Shown here piece after piece: positions 15,658-23,693 of a DNA stretch of 64,000 nucleotides. Source of the DNA: Actinomadura sp. NBRC 104425. GTDB taxonomy: Bacteria > Actinomycetota > Actinomycetes > Streptosporangiales > Streptosporangiaceae. Each line of letters begins with the position of its first letter. Position 1 is the first letter of the stretch. A program made the position numbers and the translations under genes. The notes beneath the pieces were generated by a model. It searched no databases. It was not told where the DNA came from and saw only the letters and a program-made list of their open reading frames with translations. The stretch covers positions 62,001-126,000 of the forward strand of contig NZ_BSTN01000009.1 of the NCBI RefSeq assembly GCF_030269545.1, in the 5' to 3' direction.

Positions 15658-16857
15658 TCAGGGGGCGGGGGTCAGGCGGGTCAAGGCTTTGGCCAGGTGG
15701 TCGGTGAGGGTGCGGGGGGACGGGTCGGTGTGGCCGGTCAGGATGTGGACGGCCAGGCGCATGAGGGAAGGGTGCGTGAGGCCCTGGCGGGTGGCCAGGC
15801 GCATGATCCGGGGGTTCTCGATCGCCTGGGTGAACCAGCGGCCCAGGGTGAAGGGGACGCCGAGGGACGTTCGCAACGCCCGCGGGTAGGTGTGCAGGAC
15901 GCGTTCGCGCTGGGACGCCGTCGGGCGGGCCAGGGCCTGGACGATCACGTCGGCGGCGATGCGGGCGGATTCGAGGGCGTAGCCGATGCCCTCGCCGCTC
16001 ATCGGGTTGGCCATGCCGCCCGAATCGCCGACCAGCAGCAGGCCCGGACGGTAGTGCGGCAGCCGCGAGAAGCCCATGGGGATCGCGGCGCCGCGGACGG
16101 GGCCGGTGGCGTTGCGCGGGGTCAGGCCCCATGCGGGCGGGAGCGCGGCCAGCCAGGAGTCCATCAGGCGGCGCGGGTCGCGGTGGGTGCGGCGCAGCAG
16201 GGCGACGCCGACGTTGCAGGTGCCGTCGCCCATGCCGAACACCCAGCCGTACCCGGCGGGGACGACGTCGAGGTGGCATTCGAGCATGTCGTCGTCGTGG
16301 CGCAAGCTGCGGAAGTAGCGGCGCACCGCCACGCCGACGGGGCGGTCGGCGCGGGGGCGCAGGCCGAGCGCGACGGCGAGGCGGGAGGAGGCGCCGTCGG
16401 CGGCGATGACGAGACGCGCCTCGTGCGGGCCGGCGTCGGTGGTGACGCCGACGACGTGGCCGGTGCGGTCGTCCAGCAGCGGGCCGGTCACCCGGGTGCG
16501 TTCGCGCAGCACGGCGCCGCAGGCCACGGCGCGGCGGGCCAGCAGTTCGTCGAGGTCGCGGCGGGTGCGCAGCAGGCCGAAGGCGGGGAACACGGTGCCG
16601 TCCGGCCAGGGCAGGTCGAGCGCGCGTCCCCCGGCGACCAGGCGGACGCCGCGGTTGCGCATCCAGCCGGGGCGGTCCAGATCGACGCCGAGGGTGATCA
16701 ACTCGCGGACCGCGCGGGGCGTCAGGCCGTCGCCGCAGACCTTCTCGCGCGGGAAGGCGGCCTTCTCCAGCAGCAGGACGTCCAGGCCCGCGCGGGCGAG
16801 GTGGCAGGCCGCCGCCGAGCCCGCGGGTCCCGCACCGACCACGATCACATCGGTCAC
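15658..16857 (-). CDS. geranylgeranyl reductase family flavoprotein (menaquinone-reductase-like)
   Basis: A 399-residue FAD enzyme. The dinucleotide motif GAGPAGS is at residues 8-14. The family motifs LLLEKAAFPREKVCGDGLTPRAV and LLVGDSGGMANPMSGEGIGYALESARIAAD bind FAD near the C-terminal third. Such enzymes reduce prenyl double bonds of menaquinone tails or archaeal-type lipids. In actinobacteria the usual member (MenJ-like) saturates one isoprene of menaquinone. The start is a GTG. A TetR gene lies 53 bp upstream on the same strand and may regulate it. Confidence 0.88.
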   Translation of the reverse strand: MTDVIVVGAGPAGSAAACHLARAGLDVLLLEKAAFPREKVCGDGLTPRAVRELITLGVDLDRPGWMRNRGVRLVAGGRALDLPWPDGTVFPAFGLLRTRRDLDELLARRAVACGAVLRERTRVTGPLLDDRTGHVVGVTTDAGPHEARLVIAADGASSRLAVALGLRPRADRPVGVAVRRYFRSLRHDDDMLECHLDVVPAGYGWVFGMGDGTCNVGVALLRRTHRDPRRLMDSWLAALPPAWGLTPRNATGPVRGAAIPMGFSRLPHYRPGLLLVGDSGGMANPMSGEGIGYALESARIAADVIVQALARPTASQRERVLHTYPRALRTSLGVPFTLGRWFTQAIENPRIMRLATRQGLTHPSLMRLAVHILTGHTDPSPRTLTDHLAKALTRLTPAP

Positions 16858-16910
16858 GGCCTGATCGTTCCCGACGGACGACCGTTACGTAATTATCTGA
16901 CCACATGCGG

Positions 16911-17507
16911 TCACGATGCCACGGGATCGCCCGCCAGCAGCGCCTCCAGGTTTTTCACCAGCATCGTCTCGGCGTACCCGGGGATGGTGCCGGACGCCGA
17001 CAGGTGCCGCCGGGCGACCGCGAGCGGCAGGTCCGCGACGATCTGGTACAGGCGCTCCAACCCCTCGGGGGTGTCCAGGCCCATCCGGCCGCCGAGGGCC
17101 CGCACCTCGGCCAGGACGCGGCGGTTGGCGGCGCGCAGCCGCTCGCGGGTCTCCGGCGGCCACTCCGGCTCGTCGAAGTCGGCGGGGCTATAGAGCAGAA
17201 TGCGCGCGTCGCGCGGATTCTCCCGGCTCCACACCAGCGTGTGCCGGGACGCGGCGATCATCGCCCGGCCCGGCGGGTCGAGCCGCAGCGCGTCGTACAG
17301 TCCCTCCTGGTAGCGCTCGACGGTGCGCACCCACAGGGCCGCCAGCAGCGCCGGCAGCCCCGGGAAGCGGTGGTACACCGAGCCGCTGGGGGCACCGGCG
17401 GTGCGGGCGACCGCGGCGACCGTGACGTTGCGCGGACCGGACGCCGCCACCAGGTCGGCGGCGGCGTCGAGCAGCCGGTCGGCGTCGTAACGCGGCGGTC
17501 GTCCCAT
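16911..17507 (-). CDS. TetR family transcriptional regulator
   Basis: A 198-residue regulator. The N-terminal TetR helix-turn-helix (LLDAAADLVAASGPRNVTVAAVARTAGAPSGSVYHRF) spans residues about 11-49. It is followed by a helical ligand domain with a TetR_C-like region, ending KNLEALLAGD. It sits between the SIS gene and the flavoprotein gene, all leftward. A 10-bp palindrome lies just upstream of its start and could be its own operator. Confidence 0.88.
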   Translation of the reverse strand: MGRPPRYDADRLLDAAADLVAASGPRNVTVAAVARTAGAPSGSVYHRFPGLPALLAALWVRTVERYQEGLYDALRLDPPGRAMIAASRHTLVWSRENPRDARILLYSPADFDEPEWPPETRERLRAANRRVLAEVRALGGRMGLDTPEGLERLYQIVADLPLAVARRHLSASGTIPGYAETMLVKNLEALLAGDPVAS

Positions 17508-17522
17508 GCCGACGAGCGTATA

Positions 17523-17532
17523 ACCGGCCGGT
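17523..17532. promoter_or_regulatory. possible TetR operator (ACCGGCCGGT)
   Basis: A perfect 10-bp palindrome flanked by TATA on the left, 16-25 bp upstream of the TetR start and touching the SIS stop codon. TetR proteins often bind such sites, but GC-rich palindromes arise easily by chance in this genome. Confidence 0.3.
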
Positions 17533-18266
17533 CAGTCCGGCGGGCCGCCCAGTTCGGGGACGCGGTGGCGGTAGCGCTCCAGCAGGTGCCGGTTGCGTTC
17601 GTCTCCGCCGGGGACGTTGGCGCTGGTCCAGCACGGCAGGTCCAGACCGCGCGCGGCGGCCAGGTCGTGCAGTTCGGCCAGCAGCCGACTCCACGCGTAC
17701 GCGGCCAGGACGGTGGAGACGGCGGCGGTGCGGGCCGCGCCGGGCGGGTGGACGACGTCGCCGGGCGGTACGGCGGTGTCCACGACGACCGCGGCGTGGT
17801 CGGTGAGCCGGCTGCCCGCGCGCGCCGCGGCGTGCCGGGACGCCTCGGGCGACGTCACGGCGATGACGGGGACGCCGCGCGCGGCGCACTCGCGGGCGAT
17901 CTCCACGGGGTACGGGTTGCGCCCGCTGGTGGAGAACACCACCGCCACGTCCGGGGGCGACGGGTCGGCCGCCCGCACCACCGACAGGCCCAGGCCGGGG
18001 CGGCGTTCGGCGCCGGTGCTGGCCGTGGCGTCGTGCAGGGGGAGGACAGAGGGGTCCCACAGCGGTCGCACGCACGCCAGGCCGCCGGCGCGGTAGAACG
18101 TCTCGCACACCAGGGCCAGGGAGTGCCCGGCCCCGCCGACGTGCACCAGGCCGTCGGCGGCGACGGCCTCCAGCACCAGGGCGGCGGCGTCGCCGATCGG
18201 CTTGGCGGATCGCTCGTCGAGCTCGTCGAGCAGGGCGCGGACCAGGGCGGGATGCCCTTCAGGCAT
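17532..18266 (-). CDS. SIS domain phosphosugar-binding protein
   Basis: A 244-residue protein. The SIS fold spans most of the chain: GLVHVGGAGHSLALVCETFYRAGG near residue 40, VAVVFSTSGRNPYPVEIAREC (the S-x-S-G-R/N phosphosugar motif) around 108, and VPVIAVTSPEAS. Members isomerise or bind sugar phosphates, often amino sugars. GAAGGAGG precedes the ATG by 9 bp. It is last in the operon with PTS IIB and IIC, so it probably handles the phosphorylated sugar delivered by that PTS. Confidence 0.85.
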   Translation of the reverse strand: MPEGHPALVRALLDELDERSAKPIGDAAALVLEAVAADGLVHVGGAGHSLALVCETFYRAGGLACVRPLWDPSVLPLHDATASTGAERRPGLGLSVVRAADPSPPDVAVVFSTSGRNPYPVEIARECAARGVPVIAVTSPEASRHAAARAGSRLTDHAAVVVDTAVPPGDVVHPPGAARTAAVSTVLAAYAWSRLLAELHDLAAARGLDLPCWTSANVPGGDERNRHLLERYRHRVPELGGPPD

Positions 18267-18305
18267 CGGGCGCAGCCTCCTTCGGGGGGTGTGGTCGGTG
18301 CGGGG

Positions 18306-18605
18306 TCAGAGCCAGCCCTGCGCGGTGAACGCCTCGCGCAGCCGCTTCTCCAGGCCGTCCCGGTCGAGGAAGTCGGTGACCGTGATGACGACGGGCGCCA
18401 GGTCGCCGATCTCGGCGGTGTGCATGCCCTGTCCGATGACGACGTCGGGGCTCATCCCGCGGGCGGTGGAGATGTCGGTGTTCTCCACCCGGGCGTCCAC
18501 GTCCAGCGAGCGCAGCGCGTCCTCGGCGGTCATCTTGAGCATCAGGCTCGACCCCATGCCGACGCCGCAGACGGCGAGCACTTCGAGCCTGCGGTCCAGT
18601 GCCAT
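18306..18605 (-). CDS. PTS system IIB subunit (ascorbate/galactitol-like)
   Basis: A 99-residue phosphocarrier. The IIB P-loop CGVGMGSS has its phosphorylated cysteine at position 13, followed by the small alpha/beta fold (ARVENTDISTARGMSPDVVIGQG, then VVITVTDFLDRD). It would take phosphate from an IIA domain and pass it to the sugar held by the IIC subunit encoded directly upstream. AAGGAG precedes the ATG. No IIA gene is present nearby. Confidence 0.9.
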   Translation of the reverse strand: MALDRRLEVLAVCGVGMGSSLMLKMTAEDALRSLDVDARVENTDISTARGMSPDVVIGQGMHTAEIGDLAPVVITVTDFLDRDGLEKRLREAFTAQGWL

Positions 18606-18636
18606 GTTCGTTCTCCTTCTCGTCGGTGCCGGCGGT

Positions 18637-20088
18637 TCACGCGCCGGAGACGGCCTCGGCGCCCTTGCCCGGGCCGGTGTCCTTGCCGGCGGTGTCCTGC
18701 ACCGCCGCGCGGCGGCTCTCCCGGCGGCCGAGGACGACCAGGGTCACCGCGGTCGCGGCCAGCGCCACCACCGGGACGGCCCACACGGCGGCGCCGCCCA
18801 CCAGCGGGTCGGCGGCCTTGAGCAGCCAGGCGATCGCGTACCAGTCGGGGTCGGCGAGGGTGGCCAGCTCGGGCGCGGTGCGGTCGAACAGGTCCCAGGT
18901 GACGGCCTGCCCGACGGCCAGCGTCAGGCCGCTGATCACGCCGCCGATGACCGCGCCGCGCCAGCCCGCCACCGCGTTGCCGAACAGCGCGGCCGCGCCG
19001 CCCACGAAGAACAGCATGATCATCGGCGGGGCGAGGGTGAACCAGCCGGCCGCGGCGAACGCCGCCAGGCAGGCCAAGAACACCGCAAGCGCGGACACGA
19101 ACCCGATCATGACGGCGGTGGGCGCCACGGGGAAGACGGTCGGGGCGTCCAGTGCGGGCCGGGTGCCGGGGATCACCCGGTCGCTGAAGCCCTTGAACGC
19201 GGGCACGATCTCGGCCAGGAACATCCGCACGCCGAACAGCAGGATCGCGATGCCGCCCGCAAAGCGCAGCCCCACCAGCAGGCCCCACACCCACGGCGAC
19301 AGCTTGTCGTCCATCTCGGCGGCCAGCTTGGCGACCACCGCGTCGTCGGCGAACGCCACCGCCGCCAGCATGATCACCGTGATGACCAGGGCGGTGCTGA
19401 CGTTGATGTCCTTGAAGAACGACAGCTGGCGGGGCAGTTTGAGCTTCTCGGTGTCGTGCCGTTCGCGGTCCCCGAACGGGCGGGCCGCGTACCCGGTGAC
19501 GAGCGCGGCCAGCGAGCTGGTGTGGGCGTAGCCGAACCGGTCGTCCGGCATGACGCGGCGCATCAGCGGCCGCATCCACAGCGGCTGCAGCGTCCAGTAG
19601 GCGGCCACGAACCCGGCGCCGCACAGCACGAGGGTGAGCTGGTCGGCGTCCGGCGCGATGGTGACCAGCGCCGCCACCGTGACGGTGCTGATCCAGAACA
19701 TCAGGTGCCCGGTCAGGTACAGGTACCGGGCTGCCGGGAACAGCCGGACGATCACCACGTGCAGCAGGAACGCCACCGTGATCACCAGTGCGACCGTGCC
19801 GCCCTGACGGGACAGGAACTCGGTCAGCGTGTGGTCGGCCTTGGGCGGTTCGGTGCCCATGGCACTGGCCAGCACCGTCTGGAAGCTGGTCAGGCCGCCG
19901 GTGAACACCTCCACGCCGATGAACAGGATGACGACGCCGATCGTGGCGCGCAGCGCGCCCGCCAGCACGTCCTCCAGGCGCTTGCGCTGCAGGAGCAGGC
20001 CGATCAGCGTGATCAGCCCGATGAGGACGGGCACCTGGCCGAACACGTTGTCGGCCAGGAAGGTGAGGACGTCTTTGACGATGTCCAT
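18637..20088 (-). CDS. PTS system IIC subunit, ascorbate (UlaA/SgaT) type
   Basis: A 483-residue integral membrane protein with about ten or more hydrophobic segments. It has UlaA-type signatures: NVFGQVPVLIGLITLIGL at the N-terminus, TGGLTSFQTVLASAM, HLMFWISTVTVAAL and AHTSSLAALVTGYAARPFGD. The last 30 residues are a hydrophilic tail. ATG 20088 is preferred over an in-frame GTG at 20100 because GAGG stands about 10 bp before it. It transports and phosphorylates a sugar acid or related substrate with IIB; homologues are known for L-ascorbate, but the cargo in actinobacteria is often unknown. Confidence 0.9.
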   Translation of the reverse strand: MDIVKDVLTFLADNVFGQVPVLIGLITLIGLLLQRKRLEDVLAGALRATIGVVILFIGVEVFTGGLTSFQTVLASAMGTEPPKADHTLTEFLSRQGGTVALVITVAFLLHVVIVRLFPAARYLYLTGHLMFWISTVTVAALVTIAPDADQLTLVLCGAGFVAAYWTLQPLWMRPLMRRVMPDDRFGYAHTSSLAALVTGYAARPFGDRERHDTEKLKLPRQLSFFKDINVSTALVITVIMLAAVAFADDAVVAKLAAEMDDKLSPWVWGLLVGLRFAGGIAILLFGVRMFLAEIVPAFKGFSDRVIPGTRPALDAPTVFPVAPTAVMIGFVSALAVFLACLAAFAAAGWFTLAPPMIMLFFVGGAAALFGNAVAGWRGAVIGGVISGLTLAVGQAVTWDLFDRTAPELATLADPDWYAIAWLLKAADPLVGGAAVWAVPVVALAATAVTLVVLGRRESRRAAVQDTAGKDTGPGKGAEAVSGA

Positions 20089-20096
20089 GGGGGGTG

Positions 20097-21488
20097 TCAC
20101 CTCGCGTTGTCGGGGACGTAGAGGCGGATGTCATCCACCAGCGCCGACCCCTCGTAATAGTTCAGGTGGGGATCGCCGATGATGAACGAATCGGGGTAGG
20201 CCGAACCCTTGGGCCAGGTGTGCTCGGTGATGTGGGTGCCGGCGGGGCCGGTGTGGACGAGCCTGCGGTCGAAGCGGCCGTCGTACTCGCCGGGCGTCTG
20301 GTTGTAGTGCCAGATCGGACGGCCGTCCTCGACGAACTCATGGCGGACGCGCAGCGTCGTCGGGCCGGTGTGCAGGAACGGGCCGCTCATCTCCAGCGTG
20401 TAGCCGGAGTTGTCGCGTTCCACCGCGAACCGGTAGGCGGCCCGGGGCAGCAGTTCCGGGCGCAGCTCGACACTGGTGAGGTGGCCCTGGAAACGGCCGC
20501 CCGGTCCGTACGGGCGGTCCATGGACACGTTCCCGCACGGGGTCTTGATGTAGTACTCGTTGCTGACGTTGTTGTTGGCGGCCTCGCGGAACTTGTCGCC
20601 GCGCACGAACAGGGCGTTGACGCCGTTGAAGGTGCCGTCGAAGGTGCGGTAGATCTGCCGCGTCTTCGGATTGCAGGTGCCGGCGTTCTTCCAGCGGTCG
20701 TCGTCGCTGTAGTAGCCGTCCATGATGACCTTGCGCCGGAAGTGGATGCCGGGGTTGCCGTGCGGCGCCGGGGTCGGGTAGTCGAGGATCGTCAGGTAGT
20801 AGAACCCGTTCTCCCTGGTGACATCGGGGTATTCGCACCTGGTCTTGCCGGGCAGCGCGCCCCAGAACGTCCACGGGAAGCGGGTCTTGCACGGTTGTCT
20901 GGTGTAGCCGTTGTGCTTGCCGCCGTAGTCGAAGGTTCCGCCGCGCTTGCCGCCGAAGTCGATGCCGCGCAGCGTCATCTCCACCCGGTAGCGGCGCGGC
21001 AGGGGGCGGGTCGGGCGGATCAGCACCCCGGCGTCCCAGCTCGGCTCGAAGATGCGTGCGACCCGCCCGCCGTCCGGAAGCGTCGCGTTCGCCAGGCCCG
21101 GCCGGGAGTCGGGACGGCCGTCGCGGTCCTTGTCGACGGCGGCGATCTCGGCGGTGAGCCAGCCGTCCCGGCCGAACGGGACGCGCTTGCGGTACACGTT
21201 CAGCGTCGCCAGCTGCCGCTCGAACGCCGGCCCGCTGATCTTCTTCCACGCCTCGCCGTCGTCGTCGAACGCGTCCACGTGCCATGGGCTGCGCGGGCCA
21301 TGGGGATCCCGCCGCCACGGCGCGCGGTCGACGGGCAGCGGCTGGTCGAAGTCCTCCCGGGCGACAAGCCTCCAGCCCTCGCGTCCGGCGCCGGACTCGG
21401 ACTCCGCGGCGACCGGCCGCACGGCGGGGGCGGCCGCCACTGCGGTCGCCCCCGCGGCCGCCACGGTGGCCTTCAAGCATCTCCTCAA
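20097..21488 (-). CDS. secreted protein of unknown function, possible glycan-active jelly-roll protein
   Basis: A 463-residue secreted protein using a TTG start (21488) that has GGAGGG 6 bp upstream. A short signal peptide (RRCLKATVAAAGATAVAAAPAV) is followed by a strand-rich chain full of Trp, Tyr and Gly. Examples are WRRDPHGPRSPWHVDAFDDDG, GGTFDYGGKHNGY, NGFYYLTILDYPTPAPHGNPGIHF and a C-terminal SALVDDIRLYV strand. This looks like a concanavalin-type lectin/lyase fold, but I recognise no named family. It lies first in the PTS operon (8 bp before IIC), so it probably degrades or binds the polymer whose product the PTS imports. Confidence 0.7.
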   Translation of the reverse strand: MRRCLKATVAAAGATAVAAAPAVRPVAAESESGAGREGWRLVAREDFDQPLPVDRAPWRRDPHGPRSPWHVDAFDDDGEAWKKISGPAFERQLATLNVYRKRVPFGRDGWLTAEIAAVDKDRDGRPDSRPGLANATLPDGGRVARIFEPSWDAGVLIRPTRPLPRRYRVEMTLRGIDFGGKRGGTFDYGGKHNGYTRQPCKTRFPWTFWGALPGKTRCEYPDVTRENGFYYLTILDYPTPAPHGNPGIHFRRKVIMDGYYSDDDRWKNAGTCNPKTRQIYRTFDGTFNGVNALFVRGDKFREAANNNVSNEYYIKTPCGNVSMDRPYGPGGRFQGHLTSVELRPELLPRAAYRFAVERDNSGYTLEMSGPFLHTGPTTLRVRHEFVEDGRPIWHYNQTPGEYDGRFDRRLVHTGPAGTHITEHTWPKGSAYPDSFIIGDPHLNYYEGSALVDDIRLYVPDNAR

Positions 21489-21544
21489 GGCGTGCCCTCC
21501 CTCTCCTCGGGCGCTGCGCCTCCCGGGACGGCGCGGACGAATCA

Positions 21545-21560
21545 ACTGGTATTGACCAAT
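21545..21560. promoter_or_regulatory. DasR-like (HutC/GntR) operator before the PTS operon
   Basis: ACTGGTATTGACCAAT is a 16-bp near-palindrome (ACTGGT-ATTG-ACCAAT). It matches the shape of DasR/YvoA-family sites (A-x-TGGTxTAGACCA-x-T). It lies 57 bp upstream of the secreted-protein start and closely matches the second site at 22357-22372. Confidence 0.75.
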
Positions 21561-21566
21561 TGGGGG

Positions 21567-22328
21567 TCAGTCGCCGGGCGGTCTGAGCTCCAGCTCAAGC
21601 CGGTACCGGTCACCGCGGTAGACCGAGCGGACGAACTCCACGGGACTCCCCCGGTCGTCGCGCGTCAGCCGTTCGAACAGGAACGCCGGGGCGTGCACCG
21701 GCACCCCGAGGAGCTCCGCCTCCTCGGGCGTGGTGACGGTCGGCTCGATCGTCTCCGTGCCCGTGCCGAGCACGACGCCGTGCTCGCGCAGCAGCTCGTA
21801 GAACGACCGGCCTTCGAGGTCCTCGCGGCGCAGGCCGGGCAGCAGCGCCCGGGCCATGTGCAGCGTCTCGATGGCCATCGGCGAACCGTCGGCCAGCCGC
21901 AGCCGCCGGATGGTGAAGACCTCCTCCACCGGCGACAGCGACAGCTTGCGGCCGATCCTGGCGCCGGCCGCCTCGACCCGAAACGACAGCACCCGCCCGC
22001 CGGGCTTCATCCCGCGCCGGATCATGTCCTCGGTGAAGGACGTCATGGTCAGCGGCACCGCGATCCGGGGTTCGGCGACGTAGGTGCCGCTGCCGTGCCG
22101 CCGTTCCAGCCGCCCCTCGGCGACCAGCCCGTCGATCGCCGCGCGCAGCGTCAGCCGCGACACGCCCAGTTCCTCGGCCAGCCGCCGTTCGGACGGCAGC
22201 GCGTCGCCGACCTCCAGACCGTCCAGCATCGCCAGCAACTCCCGCCGCACCGCCCGCCGTTTCGTCGGCGCCGTCTTCCCTCCGTCGCCGGATCGCAGGC
22301 CGCCCGTACCTCTCGCCGTCGTTCCCAT
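21567..22328 (-). CDS. GntR/UTRA regulator, DasR/HutC-like
   Basis: A 253-residue regulator. After a Gly/Thr-rich start, the GntR winged helix occupies about residues 22-88 (LPSERRLAEELGVSRLTLRAAIDGLVAEGRLERRHGSGTYVAEP), followed by the UTRA sugar-phosphate-type sensor domain (VFTIRRLRLADGSPMAIETLHMARALLPGL...SFYELLREHGVVLG). DasR-type UTRA proteins respond to phosphosugars. DasR-like 16-bp sites both before its own gene and before the downstream PTS operon make it the likely controller of that operon, with the PTS product as inducer. Confidence 0.9.
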   Translation of the reverse strand: MGTTARGTGGLRSGDGGKTAPTKRRAVRRELLAMLDGLEVGDALPSERRLAEELGVSRLTLRAAIDGLVAEGRLERRHGSGTYVAEPRIAVPLTMTSFTEDMIRRGMKPGGRVLSFRVEAAGARIGRKLSLSPVEEVFTIRRLRLADGSPMAIETLHMARALLPGLRREDLEGRSFYELLREHGVVLGTGTETIEPTVTTPEEAELLGVPVHAPAFLFERLTRDDRGSPVEFVRSVYRGDRYRLELELRPPGD

Positions 22329-22356
22329 CGCCGTCCACGGTACGATCAGCCGCCGA

Positions 22357-22372
22357 AGTGGTCAATACCACT
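22357..22372. promoter_or_regulatory. DasR-like operator upstream of the GntR gene
   Basis: AGTGGTCAATACCACT has perfect 6-bp arms around CAAT and lies 29 bp before the GntR start, consistent with autoregulation. The flanking A/T on each side extends the symmetry by one base. Confidence 0.8.
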
Positions 22373-22586
22373 TTCCCCGGAAAGCAATCCGGCCGATGAC
22401 GCGTCGGACGCCGGTCCGCGAACCGCAACCCGCACGTCCGCTCTCAGATGCGCCGCGCCCCCGCCGCACTGCCCGCAGCCGCCGCACAGCCCACACGATG
22501 GGCGTTGCCGCGGCCACGCCGCCGCCCCAGCGCCGCCCGTGGGGGGACTGAGGCGGCGCTGGTGCCCGAGGCGGCGGCGAAGACGG

Positions 22587-23693
22587 TCAGTGGTCGCGGT
22601 CGAGGACAAGGTCGGCCAGGGCGCGCAGCTCGGCGCGGGGACGCTCGGCCGGGGCGGCGGCGTCGAGTTCGGCGAGGGCGTCGGCCTTCAGACGGCGGGC
22701 CCGGTGCCGCGCCCACGCACGGCCGCCCGCCTCCTCGACCAGGCGGGCGGCGCGGGCGGCGGCGTCCTCCGGCAGCGGGCCGTCGCGCAGGTAGAGGCGG
22801 GCCAGTTCGCCGCCCGCCGGGGTGTCCGACGCCAGCGCGGCCACCACGGGCAGCGACTTCTTGCGGCGGCGCAGGTCGGCATGGACGGGCTTGCCGGTGA
22901 CGGCCGGATCGCCCCAGATGCCCAGCAGGTCGTCGACGAGCTGGAAGGCCAGGCCGATATATGCGCCGAACCGCCGCAGCCCCCCGACCTGCGACGGCGT
23001 CCCACCCCCGTACGCGGCGCCCAGCGCGCATGACGCGGCCAGCAGCGCACCGGTCTTGTGCTCGGCCATGCGCAGGCATTCGGGCACCTCGACGTCGGTG
23101 CGGGTCTCGAACGACACGTCGGCGCACTGGCCCTCCACCAGGTCCAGCACGGTGCGGCTGAGCGTCCGCACGCCCGCGGCCAGCACCCCTTCGGCCGGGG
23201 CGCGCCTCGCCGACGCGTCCTCCGCGGGCGGCGCCCCCGCAAGGCTCTCGAAGGCGCAGGCCAGCAGCGCGTCCCCGGCCAGGATCGCCGGATTGGCGCC
23301 GAACACGCTCCACGCCGTGGGCCGGTGGCGGCGGGTGCGGTCGCGGTCCATCACGTCGTCGTGCAGCAGCGAGAAGTTGTGCGTCAACTCGACGGCGAGC
23401 GCGGCGGGCAGGCCGTCGGCGGCGGCGCCGCCGACGGCCTCCGCCGACAGCAGCGCCAGCGCCGGGCGCAGCGCCTTGCCCGCGTCGCCGGTGACGGGCC
23501 GCCCGTGCTCGTCCAGCCAGCCGAAGTGGTAGGCGGTGACCGCCCGCACCTCGTCGGGCAGGCCGTCGACGACCGCGCGCAGCCCCGGGTCGATCAGGAC
23601 GCGGCTCCAGGCCAGCACCTCCGCCGCCGGACGGGGCGCGCCGCCCTGCTGCCCGGCGGCCGGGGGCCGGGCGGCGGGCATGGCGGCGCTCAC
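22587..23693 (-). CDS. polyprenyl synthase, likely family 2 encapsulin cargo
   Basis: A 368-residue trans-isoprenyl diphosphate synthase. It has GKALRP (72-77), the first aspartate motif DDVMD (112-116) and the second motif DDLLGIWGD (254-262). Phe107, five residues before the first motif, suggests a short product (C10-C20). The GTG start forms GTGA with the stop of the upstream shell gene and has GGAGA 7 bp before it, so translation is coupled; an internal ATG at 23681 is less likely. The first ~25 residues are Ala/Pro/Gly/Gln-rich and probably disordered, the kind of N-terminal region that targets enzymes into family 2 encapsulins. Polyprenyl transferases are an established family 2B cargo class; encapsulation here is inferred from context. 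Confidence 0.9.
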   Translation of the reverse strand: MSAAMPAARPPAAGQQGGAPRPAAEVLAWSRVLIDPGLRAVVDGLPDEVRAVTAYHFGWLDEHGRPVTGDAGKALRPALALLSAEAVGGAAADGLPAALAVELTHNFSLLHDDVMDRDRTRRHRPTAWSVFGANPAILAGDALLACAFESLAGAPPAEDASARRAPAEGVLAAGVRTLSRTVLDLVEGQCADVSFETRTDVEVPECLRMAEHKTGALLAASCALGAAYGGGTPSQVGGLRRFGAYIGLAFQLVDDLLGIWGDPAVTGKPVHADLRRRKKSLPVVAALASDTPAGGELARLYLRDGPLPEDAAARAARLVEEAGGRAWARHRARRLKADALAELDAAAPAERPRAELRALADLVLDRDH

